Source: Mesorhabditis belari (taxonomy: Eukaryota > Nematoda > Chromadorea > Rhabditida > Rhabditidae). Taken from it: DNA of 64,000 nt. The notes beneath the pieces were generated by a model. It was given only the letters and a program-made list of their open reading frames with translations, made no database searches and was not told where the DNA came from. Position 1 is the first letter of the stretch; each line of letters begins with the position of its first letter. Made by a program: the position numbers and the translations under genes. Where the stretch lies: assembly GCA_958450365.1 (NCBI GenBank), contig CAUEEP010000730.1:2293001-2357000 (forward strand), given 5' to 3'. Positions 1 to 12,300 of the stretch are shown here, piece after piece.

Positions 1-2049
1 CAGGCTTTTTCTCAGCCGTCTTTAAGCCAAAAAAAAATTAGACTTTAGCTTTAGTCTTTAGTCTTCTGTAGCACATCTTATCTCTATAGAAATTCCTTAC
101 TGGAATTCGATTTTCGCCTTCTTTTTCCTCTTTCGACATGTTCTCCTCGTGCTCGTAATTGCTTAACTCCATCTGAAATTCTTGCTTTTTGTAAAAATAA
201 ACTATTTCGTACTAAAAGGTTATGCTTCTGCTGTCCATACTCTCGTAGAAGTTGATGTGCTTCTTCTTGGGGATCTCGTCGATCACCCACTTCAAATGTT
301 CGGACTAAAGTTAGTTGGTTTTATTTCTTTGAATTTAATTCTTTCAAGCCTTTTCCATCAAGTAGTGCAATAGTGAGTTGAGTGGGTTGATCAGCTTGAG
401 ATGGACTACAGAGAACGGCCCCCGATACGGCTCCATTCACAAATTCTTTACTGATCACTTCTCCCGAGTTTCCGGCTCGAATATCAATCTGAAAAGATTG
501 TATTAGCTCTTTTAGTTAAAAACTAGATCAGATAGTTTTTGCATAGAATGGATTTAGAATGAGAGGCAACCAAAGTTTTCCTTTTGTGATTTTAATATCT
601 TGATATTGCTGACAATCACCTTTCCACTATCCCATACACAAGTAATATGTTCCGGAGTGGGAAATGGAAGGACAGTGATGACGATATGTTTTGATTTGAT
701 TCTCCACACTCTTGCTTCTCCATCATAAACACCCAGAGTACCATTTGCAAGGCCATATGCGAAACGTTGTCTGTAAAATGCAACAATTGAAAAAACGAAG
801 ATGTGGGTGTGCTGATTGTATTCTATTTAAATAATAATTTTGAATTATTTTAAGATTATTATGTTGCTACACGTTTTAAGATTATTTTCCTTCATTATTG
901 AAACTTTTTCTTGCCCTCTCGGCTTTAAAAATACCGACTGGGGCTACCAGTGGTGAATTTATCGCATACACGAAATATATCAATCACAATACAACGACAC
1001 ACACAATACTAGGAAAAAATGTCTAATATTGCACAATTGCGTGCAAAACAACGGCGTTTTGTGCCACTTTCAGTTTTTACTTTTTTTTTAAATTGCTTCC
1101 TAGTTTTCATTTTTAAAATTATGCTAGTTTACCCTCCAAGTGCTGAAAGTGCAACAATAGCATCTGTTTCCATTAACTCACACCGCATGAGATCGTTTTT
1201 GAAAATTCGAATTTCGTAATCAGCCGAACCGACGACCAACTAGATAGATTCGGTTACTGTAGATTAAGTAAAAGGTATATTATGAATATAGGTACTTACC
1301 TAGGTATAGGATACAATTTTAAACAAATTGATTTTAATCCTTTTTGCCCACCTCCATTTGCCCATCCGAATCATAATCAACCAAACACATGGCAGTCACC
1401 GAATCACCAGTGACCGTCCAAAAGACATCCCTTCCAGCTCGATCAAATCCCCAAATTGCACAATAACCCCCACAAACTACCACCTCTTCAAATCCACCCA
1501 TTGAGCCAACCTAGAGAATTGCCTTTAGTGTTGTATTCGAACTTTAACGACAACCGAATTAGGTATGTGAAAGTATATGCCTATTTTCTCATCAGCCCAC
1601 ATCCCAAAAACCAACCACGATGTTATTGATCCCATCAGGGATGTCTCGTTGAAAAACGGTTGTGTTCAAGTGAGCATCATAGCAGATTACCTAACGATCA
1701 ATCTTTTCTTAGACAAAACTACTCATAGATGGACACCTGTGATTCGGTACCTATCACTAATACATCATAACCATTCCCAAATGGAGCCACGGCTATTGTT
1801 CGGATTTTTTCGCCAAAGTTCAGCTTACTTTCATCATCTAAATAAATGACAAGGTTCTCAAAGTTGCTACATACGTAAACAAAAGAAACTATGTTTTTAA
1901 TATTAAATCTCACTTTTCAAGAGGATCTTGTTTGCGGTGGTGACGGCGATGAGTGTTGGCTGTGCCTGGGGACTCAACGTACCCATCACCACACATTTTG
2001 CCTCCAAGCGGCTATCAAGTGAATAGCTGAACACAGTTTGGAGATTCAT
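1..2049 (-). CDS. bbs-2: BBS2, BBSome subunit (3' part beyond window)
   Basis: Bardet-Biedl syndrome 2 protein, a BBSome subunit that moves membrane cargo in cilia. Exons read on the minus strand follow BBS2 in order: an N-terminal beta-propeller segment (LDSRLEAKCVVMGTL), then FGNGYDVLVIGTESQVS, then GGYCAIWGFDRAGRDVFWTV and TGDSVTAMCLVDYDSDGQM, then VVGSADYEIRIFKNDLMRCE, then FAYGLANGTLGVYDGEARVW, then GDRRDPQEEAHQLLREYGQQ. The gene continues past position 1, so the C-terminus is missing. I place the start at the ATG at 2049. An in-frame ATG at 2247 exists, but the residues it would add do not resemble BBS2 and would run across an X-box promoter motif at 2107-2120. In nematodes BBS genes act in ciliated sensory neurons; that role here is inferred from the family. 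Confidence 0.9.
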
Positions 2050-2106
2050 TTGTAACAGTTTTACATAAAGATCTTGCTTTATTTTGGGATTACACTGCGA
2101 AAAAGT

Positions 2107-2120
2107 GTTTCCATGGTAAC
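2107..2120 (-). promoter_or_regulatory. X-box (RFX/DAF-19 site) of bbs-2
   Basis: On the minus strand the sequence is GTTACCATGGAAAC, an imperfect palindrome of two 6-bp half sites with a 2-bp spacer. It matches the X-box consensus bound by RFX factors (DAF-19 in C. elegans). It ends 58 bp upstream of the proposed bbs-2 ATG, within the usual distance for ciliary genes. The motif also supports choosing the 2049 start. Confidence 0.8.
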
Positions 2121-2759
2121 CATTGTAGCAAGCCCTTGGCGGCGACGGTTTTTCTTTCAAAAGTTTTTCAAAGTCTTTATTACTCCTGGCCCCTGACCTG
2201 TTGAAGTGCATGGATCGAATTTCATTACAAGCTACTACGGGGGCCATTCAAAAATATGCTTTAAAAATGTTACTTCACTAAAATGTGCAAATACCATCAA
2301 AATTGCGTCAAAAATTCTCTGTTTGGTCGGTTTTTTGTAATGTCGCGTTAATGAGGTGTCTAATACAGTTTTTTTGTCGTTTTGTAATGACGCGTTGGCT
2401 TATGCTTGTTTGCTCGGCTCAGTTTGTATTTGTATTGGTTGCAACATTTTTCCTGTGCCTATCTAACTTGAGCAAAAGGTTTTGTACATAGACAGGCAAA
2501 GTTTTTTGTTTAATTTAAATGTTTAACTTCCTTGATCCTGTTTAACTTTTATTCCCGACACCAAAAACCTTTCTTACAATTAGTCTCTAGCAACGATTCA
2601 CTATTTCCCTCTTTCGAAAAGCCCGCGCTCTAAAGGTCTCGCAAAGATTTTGACCCCGCCTTTACAATTTAGCAACTAGCCATTGATGCTTTTGAATTTG
2701 CGACTTTCACAACTTGTTACGATTTGTTTTTGTCAGCTTTTTTACATTTCTTATTTCAG
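2121..2759. other. Divergent intergenic region between bbs-2 and PA2G4
   Basis: About 640 bp separate the bbs-2 X-box from the PA2G4 start. I see no convincing gene. The right end is a T-rich splice acceptor immediately before the PA2G4 ATG, consistent with spliced-leader trans-splicing of that mRNA. Confidence 0.5.
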
Positions 2760-4689
2760 ATGCCAGGACGAAAAGAAAGCGAGACATCGTCGGCGGGAAG
2801 TGAAACGGAAGAGCAGGCGGAAACTATTGCCAGCGATCTCGTGGTGACCAAGTATTCTGCTGCTGCGGAAATAGTCAATTCTGTTTTGAAGGTATTCTTA
2901 TCAATTTTTCTTACTGACGCTCAAAATTTTCATTTAGAAAGCATAGCAAACATTCTAGCAATTGTTGTAGGATTGTATCAACACTTTCAATGGTCGAAGA
3001 AACATAAATGAACTTTAGGAAGTACTTGCCAATGTGAAAGAAGGAACGGAAGTTGCGGCTTTGTGCGATCTTGGAGACAAGCTTCTGAAAGAGAAAACCG
3101 ATAAGGTTTACAAGAAGGAAAAGAATATACAGAAAGTACGTGTATAGTTTACTCGCTCAAGTATTGTATTCTTTAGGGTGTTGCTATGCCTACTTGTGTC
3201 TCAGTTGACAACTGCATCTGTCATTTTTCGCCACTTCGCGTAAGTATTTATTGTTTTGATAGTTAGAATGTTAGTTTGTAAAATTCATTTTCGATTTGCT
3301 ACGTTTAGTCCGATCCACCTGTCCTATTGAAGACTGGAAACGTAGTGAAGGTTGATCTTGGAGCTCACATTGATGGCTATGTGGCAACGGCTGCTCATAC
3401 GGTTGTTGTTGGAGCTTCAAAGGTGAATTGATTATATTGAACTTATTGTCATTTTCTTATATAGATCCCAACTAATTCTAAAGTGAATTTAAAGCGCATT
3501 TTAAAAACTTGTGATTGTTTCTACATTGATAACACTCATTTTATCTCTTAATAACTACAATATTTAGGATAACAAAGTTGATGGAAAGAAAGCGGATGTA
3601 ATCCGGGCCGCTTATGATGCTATGGAAATCGGAATCCGCATGCTTCGCCAAGGAACGAAGAATATGGACATCACTGAAGCTATTGATAAGGTCACCTTTA
3701 TTTTGTTGAATAACCACAGTTTTGTTTACAGACAGCTTCCGCATATGGAGTGAAGCCGATCGAAAATATGATCTCTCACTCACTTGAACGAAACAAGATT
3801 GATGGCGAGAAGATGATCATCCAAAATCCCGATGAAAAGCAACGTTCAGCCATGGAAAAGTGTACAATTGATAAACATGAAGTCTATGCCATTGATGTTT
3901 TGTTTTCAACTGGACCAGGTATTAAATTTAACGAGTTGAAAAAGATTTAATTTGTTGAATTACAAGGAACTCTCATATGTGCAAATTTGTACAATCATTT
4001 TTGTACTTCCTTAATTTAGGAAAAACCAAAGATATGGATGCTCGGACTACAGTTTTCAAACGAGAAGATACCCAATACAGTCTCAAGATGAAGGCGTCGA
4101 GGGTTTTCTTCCACGATGTGGTTTCAAAGTTCGGCTTCATGCCATTCACTCTTCGCGCATTTGAGGACGAAGTTAAAGCCAAAATGGGAGTTGTAGAATG
4201 TGAACGTCATGGACTTTTGCGACCTTATCAGGTAAAATATGAATTTTCTTGGCTTTCATGTATTTTGGCCATAGGTTCTCTATGAGAAAGAAGAGGAGGT
4301 TGTCGCACAATTCAAAGCAACGGTATTGGTTATGCCTTCGGGTCTACTGAAGATTGCTGGTCTTCCTTTGGATGTCGAGTCATTGAATCCAACCAAGAAG
4401 CTTGAAGATGAAGCACTGCTTAAGGTATATCATGCTGTTCTTTGTTCTGCTCATCAGTCGCAGCAATTAATTTTTAAGTACCTACTTAGTTATTTGAAAA
4501 TAGCTTTTAAAACCAAAACTTTTAACACTATGGATGGTTGATTAAGCAGCATCAATGTTCTTTTGCCCGCTTGAACTAAGATTTTAGACACTCAACTCTT
4601 CGCTCAAGCCAAAGAAGAAGAAGCCCGCTACTTCTGGCACTGCTAAAAAGGAGGAAGCTCCCGTGGCCGGAGACGAGACCAAACAATAA
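2760..4689 (+). CDS. Proliferation-associated protein 2G4 (EBP1) homologue
   Basis: A methionine-aminopeptidase-fold protein of the PA2G4/EBP1 family, which binds ribosomes and nucleic acids and is generally not an active peptidase. Nine exons can be joined into about 399 residues, close to the roughly 394 of the human protein. Landmarks in order: [17 protein letters not shown] (residues 28-44), [20 protein letters not shown] (about 84-103), [20 protein letters not shown] (about 110-130), a pita-bread C-terminal half with [20 protein letters not shown], and a lysine-rich tail ([10 protein letters not shown]) typical of the family. The ATG at 2760 directly follows a TTATTTCAG acceptor, so it is favoured over the upstream in-frame ATG at 2724. 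The last exon begins near 4585 and ends with TAA at 4687-4689. Confidence 0.9.
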
Positions 4690-4969
4690 AATAGCGAAAA
4701 CATTTGGAATCTTGGCGGGTTTTTGTTAAGGGAGTGTTTAGTCATTTTTTCAATTTTTGGCACGTTGCTCCCTCATTGTTGCTTTTGTTAACTTGTTTTC
4801 CGGTTTATGAGCTAAATTTGTTGCAATCGGTGAACTTGCTTTGTGATTCCACCCGTTTTCATTAAATGCCGATTGCATTTTTACGTTTGTTATTTTCAAA
4901 ATAAATTATTTATCACATCTAACAACCAAAAAAAACAACTTGGCAAGAAAACAAAAGTCCAACTTCTAA

Positions 4970-7900
4970 TCAGAGCTTTTTCTGGGGCGGCCCCCTGCCT
5001 CTTGCGCGTTTTGCACTCGAAGAACCACCTCGACCAGCCGGTTCAAAATCTAAATATTCGATTGTGTCGTAAAAGTTGTTTCAAATTTGCTTACTTTTTC
5101 TTTTATTCTTGCCTTCAGCTGGTAAAAGATGCTTCAGCTTGTGATCACCGGGCAAAAACGTAGCTGGCGCACGCCCCGTTATAACTTGCCACTAAACTCA
5201 AATATGTATGCAATGAACTTATAGTTTAACTATACCTGCAAAACTTTATGAGGGTCGAGTCCATGATAGACATCTTCAATGTTCATTACAACGTTCTTCC
5301 AATCCAACATGTGCAATGTATTTTCCATGGAACGAAGTTCAATCAGATTTTCTTTTCTGAAAGCGAAGAGTTTCTAATAGATTCTTATTGCTGGCCAGGC
5401 CTACGAAAGCCTGAGCTAGCCAAAAGCCACGTCTAGACATGTACCGACCCTGGAACTCTATTGAAATAAACTTGACTAGTGACCAACGCAACAAGCAACA
5501 TTTAATTACCCAATTTCATCTGCGGTGCAACTTGGAAGTAGTTGCAGGCTTTGTTCGTCTTTGACCATCAAGTAGTCTCCTGGAGTCAGTGAGCTTATTT
5601 CATCAATAATACGACACATATGCAGAGTGCGGCTTCCAACACTAAAAGTGGTTCACCTACATGACAATGCCTTTTCTCGTCAAATAAATTAACAAGAACT
5701 TACAGCTTCATTTTGCTGTCGTCATGGTGCCATGAAGAGCGATTTCCAAAAAACATGTTTTCCATTTGCAGAATGAGTGCACTCCTATGTCAATACGTTT
5801 TATTTAAATATTAAACAACTCACTTTGGATGAATTCTGAACAAGACATGTTTATTGGTTCCACTGAGAAGAGACTTCAAGTAATGATAAACGAACTCTTC
5901 ATCAGACAAAGCCTGATTAAATAAAAAGGTTCGAAAGAAAACATAAAAATACCATTGCGCCAGATTCAGGGACATAGTCGACTTTCACATCAAATGTAGC
6001 CGAGGAACCGTCTTCTTCAACAACACCGCCTCTAGAGCGAACCTTAAAATAGAAACATTAATTATTCGACAACAAAATTTACCAAAATTGGCATGGCACC
6101 GTTTCCAAAACAAATTTTTGTATATTGTGCTTCAGCCTCTTTGATATGAGATGCAGAACCACTAACTTTTGTAGCTGCTTCATCGAGTAAAAGGTCCAAA
6201 ACACCAGCATTACTAAACTAATTTAGTAATATAAAAAATAGTCAAGCTACCCTTTATTTGGCGAAATCGTTGATTTTTTCGGGCTGGTTATCGGCGTTGA
6301 ATGCGCAAAGCCCCCAAGTTCAGCATCTACATTAACCTATATTTATTGATAGATTTAATAATCGCCTCATCCAACCTCTCCATCTTCCAAGCTTTTTGAT
6401 TCCTCTATAATTAATCTTTCCTCCTGGATGCTATCCGATTGTGAGGCTATTGAAGCTTCATCGCACATACTTTGATCAAGATTAAAATCTACCTAAAACA
6501 TTTAACAAGGGACTTGATTAAAGATTCCACGTACTACTAAACTACCAAATTTGTGAAAGACAGTAAATGTCAAAAAATCTTAAAATACCTTTTGCTCCGA
6601 AGCGATCTGCTTCTGTTTCTTATACTGAGACCTTCTCGTGGCCACTGAGGCCGTTTTCTTATCGCGTGCCACTTTTGATTTCACCATCCATTTGTAGAAA
6701 ACTCGAGTAATCGCTGTTCGAGACACTTCACCTATTGGAAGAGGACGGCCAACATAACGAATAGTTTGCACTCCTTAAAAGAGTAAATTAAAAGAAATGT
6801 AATAGTAATAACTAACCTTTCGCACCATATTTATTGTAGACTTTTATAGGAATTACATAATCTCTGTAACAACCCATCCATTCGTTAGCGCAAAGAGCCA
6901 AAATAGCCGAAGCCTCCATGATGATTGAAGTATTTGAAGAAAGGCAAAGCTCTGTCTCCAGCTAGAACGCTCATAAAAAAATTTTTGACGTGCAAAAAAC
7001 CTGTTCATCTGTTTTAAATGAAATCGTTGGCAAAGCGAAACGATCTTTTAAAATATCCAATGAGAGACAGGATGGACCCAATGTTTGAAGCAATGGTCGC
7101 TAAATTGCCCATTGATACGAAAGAGAGCTAGTAAACCCACAGCTAGAGTTCTCTTGGCTGTTGACGGTGTGACAATGCTTTCGATTGTGGGCAAGTCGGA
7201 TTTTGCAGCATCGCATCCATTTTCATCAAAAGAAATCTGAAGATATCGATTAGCTTTTTTAGCAAAATTCGTCCAAACCTGGAAAATCGGCTCCTTCGAA
7301 AAGCTCTGGGCAAAGTTTGAAGCGTACAAATTTGAAAAGCGTTGCTTCCATCGTTGCTAAATCAAATATATCTTTTTAACATCAAAACGCACCATAATAA
7401 AATTTCTTGCTGACGGGGGCACCCAATTAAAAATGGTAGGTGGAGGAAGTGCTTCCGTTTGAAATTCGCCACGCTCCTGTGCCAGTTTCTTATCCCAAGC
7501 CTAAATAAAAAAATTTATATGAATTAAACAACGTTCCTGTATTGATGAGCATCCTATCTGAAAATAAATTCAAATAGGATGCCGTTAAACGTTTCTTAGG
7601 TAACCGGTTTATCGTACCTTCAGCTCTTCCAAATTATCGCCATATTTCGCTGAGCCTGTTTCGTTGAGGTGTGATAAAATGGCAACATATCTAAAGCAAA
7701 TTATAAAATGAAACACATTGATCAAGCCTTTTCTGATCCTGTGCTTTCATAGCTGATGGTCGGCTCGTACTGAAATGGCCTTTGAAAAATGGAGACCACG
7801 GCATTTCATTACGTTCCTAAGTTGTTTATTTTAAGCTCCAAAGCAAAAAACATACAAATTTATTTTTAATAGCTTTCGGCTCATCGTTTTTCTCTTCGCC

Positions 7901-8629
7901 TACATCATCTTTCTCTGCGGCAATCTTTTTAAACAATTCTTTAACTTTGAGAAGAGCTGCGGGCCTAAAATTGATGACCTGGATGGAAAAAGTGAATGAT
8001 CTAAAGAATTTTAAGCTTGACTTCAGGAGAGTACAACTTCTACCAATTTTTATCAAGTATTACAAACTTTGTGAGCCCAAGTAGTTTCTCTGCCTCACGT
8101 CGAATAACACCGGAGGCAGTATGTTGATTTCCCTTTTCGCGAATGAGCTTTTCGATGTATTGTTCCGGTGTCAAGTCTCCAGGGATACTTCGACCTAAAA
8201 GGAATTGATTTAAAACGCAGAGAGCTAAATCAGAAAACGTGAAAGACTGTACCCACCTACAACTTCTTGCCGTTTTGACAACCTTGACGTCGATGGTTTG
8301 TCCTCTTCAACCTCTTTTTCTAAAAACAAGCTAATTTTAGTTCTGAAAGTTTGAGCTCACCACGATACCACGGTGGAGGGCGATCCCACCAAAGCCACTC
8401 TTCGCCATTCCGCTTCTCCAAAACTTTCAATCGAATGCACTCAGAACAGACCAGTGAACGATGTCTGAAATAACAAATTAAGATGCTGAAAAATTCCAAT
8501 GGTTTTCGAGTTCTTTTGAAAGAGGTAAAAAATCCCTTACCCAAACATTTCGTGAAAGACGTCTTCACCCTTCAGGCTCCGCGCAATAATCGCCTTCAAT
8601 TCATCGCAAACATTTGATGGCACTTCCAT
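4970..8629 (-). CDS. Large uncharacterised protein, possibly ICE2/NARG2-like
   Basis: A many-exon gene that I can follow from ATG 8629 (directly behind a TTCTTTTAG acceptor) to TGA 4970-4972. Pieces include MEVPSNVCDELKAIIARSLK, LTPEQYIEKLIREKGNQHTA, WSPFFKGHFSTSRP and SFSKEPIFQVWTNFAKKANR. A conserved-looking core follows (LDILKDRFALPTISFKTDEQ, MEASAILALCANEWMGCYRD, RYVGRPLPIGEVSRTAITRV). The protein ends in a basic tail (AKRARGRGPPQKKL). The core resembles, from memory and only weakly, the C-terminal domain of little elongation complex subunit 2 (ICE2/NARG2), which acts in small nuclear RNA transcription. A 41-bp intron at about 7078-7118 must be removed to join the two halves; without it the gene looks like two. 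Gene structure is fairly sure, identity is not. Confidence 0.55.
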
Positions 8630-9330
8630 CTAAAAGAATAGATGTAAAGAAACTTAATCGTCACAAAAATAAGTTGAAAAGAGATAAATCACATATAAAA
8701 AATGCTAGGGGTTCTTCATCGAAATTTTTTTAGCGAGGACGAGTGCATAGGTATGCGCCGCCGGTCGTTTTTCGAAATGATATTTCCTACACCCACATAA
8801 AGCTGAAAGGCTTAATATTTTTGACACACACTTAGAATATCACTGGCGGTACAAAAGGACAAATTCTATTTAAATGTGAATTAAAATTTTTCCATCTATA
8901 CTTGCATTTATATCTTTCATCTACATGTGTGCATTTCTCTTCATGGATAGGTTTCGACTCGACACAAAACTCAGTTTTCTGCACGAGGCACAAATTCACA
9001 ACGGGAATTGTCGAGAAAAGGGGATTTCAATATTTATTAAAGTTTTCGAAAACGGGAAAAAATTTATTTTAGGAAATAATCGTTTCACATGAGCGCACAA
9101 GCGGCACTTTCTGTACGCGGCGATCCGTCTTCGCCCATTCCACTGTCCGAGCTTCGGCCAGTGCCCAATCTAGGTAGGTAAGATACAGTTGACAATGACT
9201 CTTAGTGTTTCCGACTGATAAATTCTGTTGCAAACAGAACCAGGAACATAAAAAGTAAAGTAACTTCAGATGACTAGTAGCCCCAATTGCTCTTACAATT
9301 AGCAATTGAAAGCTAAAGGAACAAGTTCAG
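8630..9330. other. Intergenic, 3' of the guanylate cyclase
   Basis: Mostly AT-rich DNA between the two minus-strand genes. A possible extra last exon of the guanylate cyclase lies at 9085-9173: an acceptor ends at 9174, and if joined to a donor after the codons for KKR it would add about 27 Gly/Ser/Asp-rich residues. I see no independent gene. Confidence 0.35.
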
Positions 9331-12300
9331 CTACCGTTTTTTGATCGCCTTCAGCTTTTGCAGAGTGGTTGTTCCTTGCTCGATGGGGCTTGGTTTGAGG
9401 GCATTTAACACCTGAATATTGCATTTGTTTATTTGAATTTGTCCTCGTACCCGAATAGCCCGTGCCGCATGTTCTTGAGCCTCTTCCCATTCTCGGGTTC
9501 CATCTTCGCTATGCACTTCACGATAACCGTCAATCGTCTGTTCTTCCCCTGAAAAATGTTTTTTATAACATTTTGTACCACATGTTTGCAAACAAAGCAT
9601 CTAGGATTCATTTAGCTCAGCCTAACTACCTATACAAACTATGTACCTAGGTGCTTAAATATTGAACTTTCTTTTTTTCACTAAAATTTTCTCTTTGTCC
9701 GCTAATACCCTTTTGTCTCTCAGTGATCTCCCACGCGCTCATCTTTTCGTTTCGCTCCAAATAGTGTGTGAGAAGCTTTATCGCTCCAATATCAATGTAA
9801 CCCTAAATTGAACTTAGATTCCCTGATCTCAATTACGATGGCGTTAAACCGTGTGCTATTTTGTTTTTTCATAATTTACCTTTGAGGTGAAAATGAAAAC
9901 GCCTTGCACTTGACCCTTAATCGCTTTTGTGACCATCCTAAAAATCTCTCACATCAATGCAAATTGTTATGACCAACGTTCTAGCTGCATTGCTGACTAG
10001 GATTTTGCCGGCTTCGGTGTGCTCGCAAAGGCTTTTCGTTGTTGACACTGTCTCTCCAAGTACACAATACCTACAATTTTTCGGTAATAGTAACACTTTA
10101 CTCATAAATCAATCAAAACAAAAACAAAAAATTTAAAATGTTTTTTTGTTGCAACTTTACCGTGGCTTCTTTTGGCTGACAATTCCGGTAACAACTGGGC
10201 CAGCGTGTACCCCAATTCGTAACTAAAATTGGTTGTTTAATGTGGATTCTCAGATCCCAATCTTTTTGTTGCATTTTTGCACATTTGAAAATCTCATATT
10301 ATTAAACACCAGCCAGAAAAACCAGCCTAACGGCGGATTTTTCTGGCTCCGTGCAGAGGGATTTTATTTTCTTTACCCCTAGAGGAACTAAACCCGTAAC
10401 CTTTCATACTCAAAAAATGTAAAAACAAAGAAAGCAAAAAAGATTGCATCGGGCCGGGATCGAATCGGAGACTAACCAATCCCAACGTTGCTCAACTTGG
10501 TAGACCCGGGACGCACTACCACTCGGCAGCATGCATTCTTTAATTTCGCTTTTTAGGAAAAACGGCCAAATTATGTGTCAAATATTACTAAATTTTGGAA
10601 ACTACGTGAAAAGTTAGGTTTGTAATGTCAAACTTTCAGATCGATTGGTTCAGCCGTTTTTTCTAAAACAGCGGAACAGACAGACACACACAGGCAGACA
10701 CACATACTCTCTCGCTTATAATTAGTAGGATGGGGAAATATCAAACTACTCCAGAGCAAAACTTGTCGATTTGCTGTTTTTACCAATTCGTGACAGAGTG
10801 ACACCTTACCCGAACGGGAAGATTCAATTCCGGAACCAATACTTGTTTTGCTTCTATCAACATTCCGAGTGCTAGGTTGAGAATCTGAATTTTGCATAAA
10901 AAATATCGATCTGGCATCATTTGAATCATTACTTATAGCTTTTTTTCTCAGATAATTACCAATTCCAACTTGCAACTACACTTCTCGACAAATGAATAAC
11001 TTGTGTGTCGATGTCAATTTTTATCATTTAGACTTATTTATCTTTTATTCTATTTATTAACCTTTTACCTTTTCACAGTAGCGCTCACACGAAGTCGGCA
11101 CACCGCAAACCACCAAATAGGCATCCATGAGTGAAAGAACCTTGTAGCACTAAAATATAACCAACTGCTTTGATTCAAAATCGATAGATGACCAAAAAAA
11201 TTAGGTATGCCTTACTTTGTGTATTTCGATGAGTCGATCGAAACGATGAGAGAGAAGGGTGACAAGCTCGATGATTTGGCACGGTTTACAGTGAACGTTG
11301 ATTGTCAAAAAGTCGGCCATATCCGCCGACAAAACAGCACATTCCGAGAATTCTTCTAAAGTGAATTTAAAAAGACTTTTAATTTTTGAAACATGCTAAA
11401 AACTTACGTGCAGCCACCGGTTTGTGATTTCGCAAAGCATCGGCGATCTGGGGTGGAACAAACTCAAAAAGGAGCCGATCTGTCTGCAAAATTTGGTTGA
11501 GTTGTTTAAAGTATGTTTCATTATTCGAATCATCGCTTTTCAAAATCTACCTACCTGCCCCTTCTTCAGCTCCAATTGCTCGGCCATTCCGCGCAACTTC
11601 CTCACCGTGTCCTCAAGCTTCTTGCTGAAATCGGAAATCAAGAAAAGAAATTTCCACAGACTTGAGCTCCATTTGGCAGATTCGACTCTGATTTAACATG
11701 ACAAGATCTCTTGTGGCATCATGCATTGGCATATCCGAGATACAGAGGTTCAAATTGAGGATATCTCTCACAGTGGTGACATGGGGAGAACACAAGAAAA
11801 GAATAGTATTTCCGCCAGCTAGTGGATACATTTGACCTAAAAAAACTAATAAATATATTGCTTTTAATCATTTTTATTTACAACTCTTGGTTGCCTTCCT
11901 GTTATTAGGTTGGTGTAAAAGTCTTTTCGTCCCTTTTCGTCCTTCCGTTCAAAAAACAAATTCACCAATGTTGAATACCTGTCAATATCGTTGTCAATGT
12001 TAGTCTTACCTTTCAGACAAAGTGGTTGTTGAAAAGCGGTGACACTTGATGTGGCATCTTGCTGAAATATTAGGTTGGCAAGAAAGTCTTTGGAACGAGT
12101 CTTTGAACTGGAATTTCTTAAAAACAAATCCACCAATTCAAGAACACTTTGTTCCATTATTTACAAGTTGACTCCAAAAAATGACTCGTAAAAAATGAGT
12201 GCAGCTTTCCCTTAAAATTTAGAAATTTTTGAAAAGCTTTTCCAACTTAAATTCTTTTTGCACCAGAAAAACGATTCCTTATGGGGTAAACCTAACATAA

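Noticed and set aside
4843..5163. 106-codon plus-strand frame
   Set aside because: Antisense to the last exons of the ICE2-like gene, which reads sensibly on the minus strand with splice sites.
11864..12157. 97-codon minus-strand frame, suspected transposase
   Set aside because: It merely reads through two copies of the mariner-type repeat ends; no DDE/DDD or HTH motif is present.
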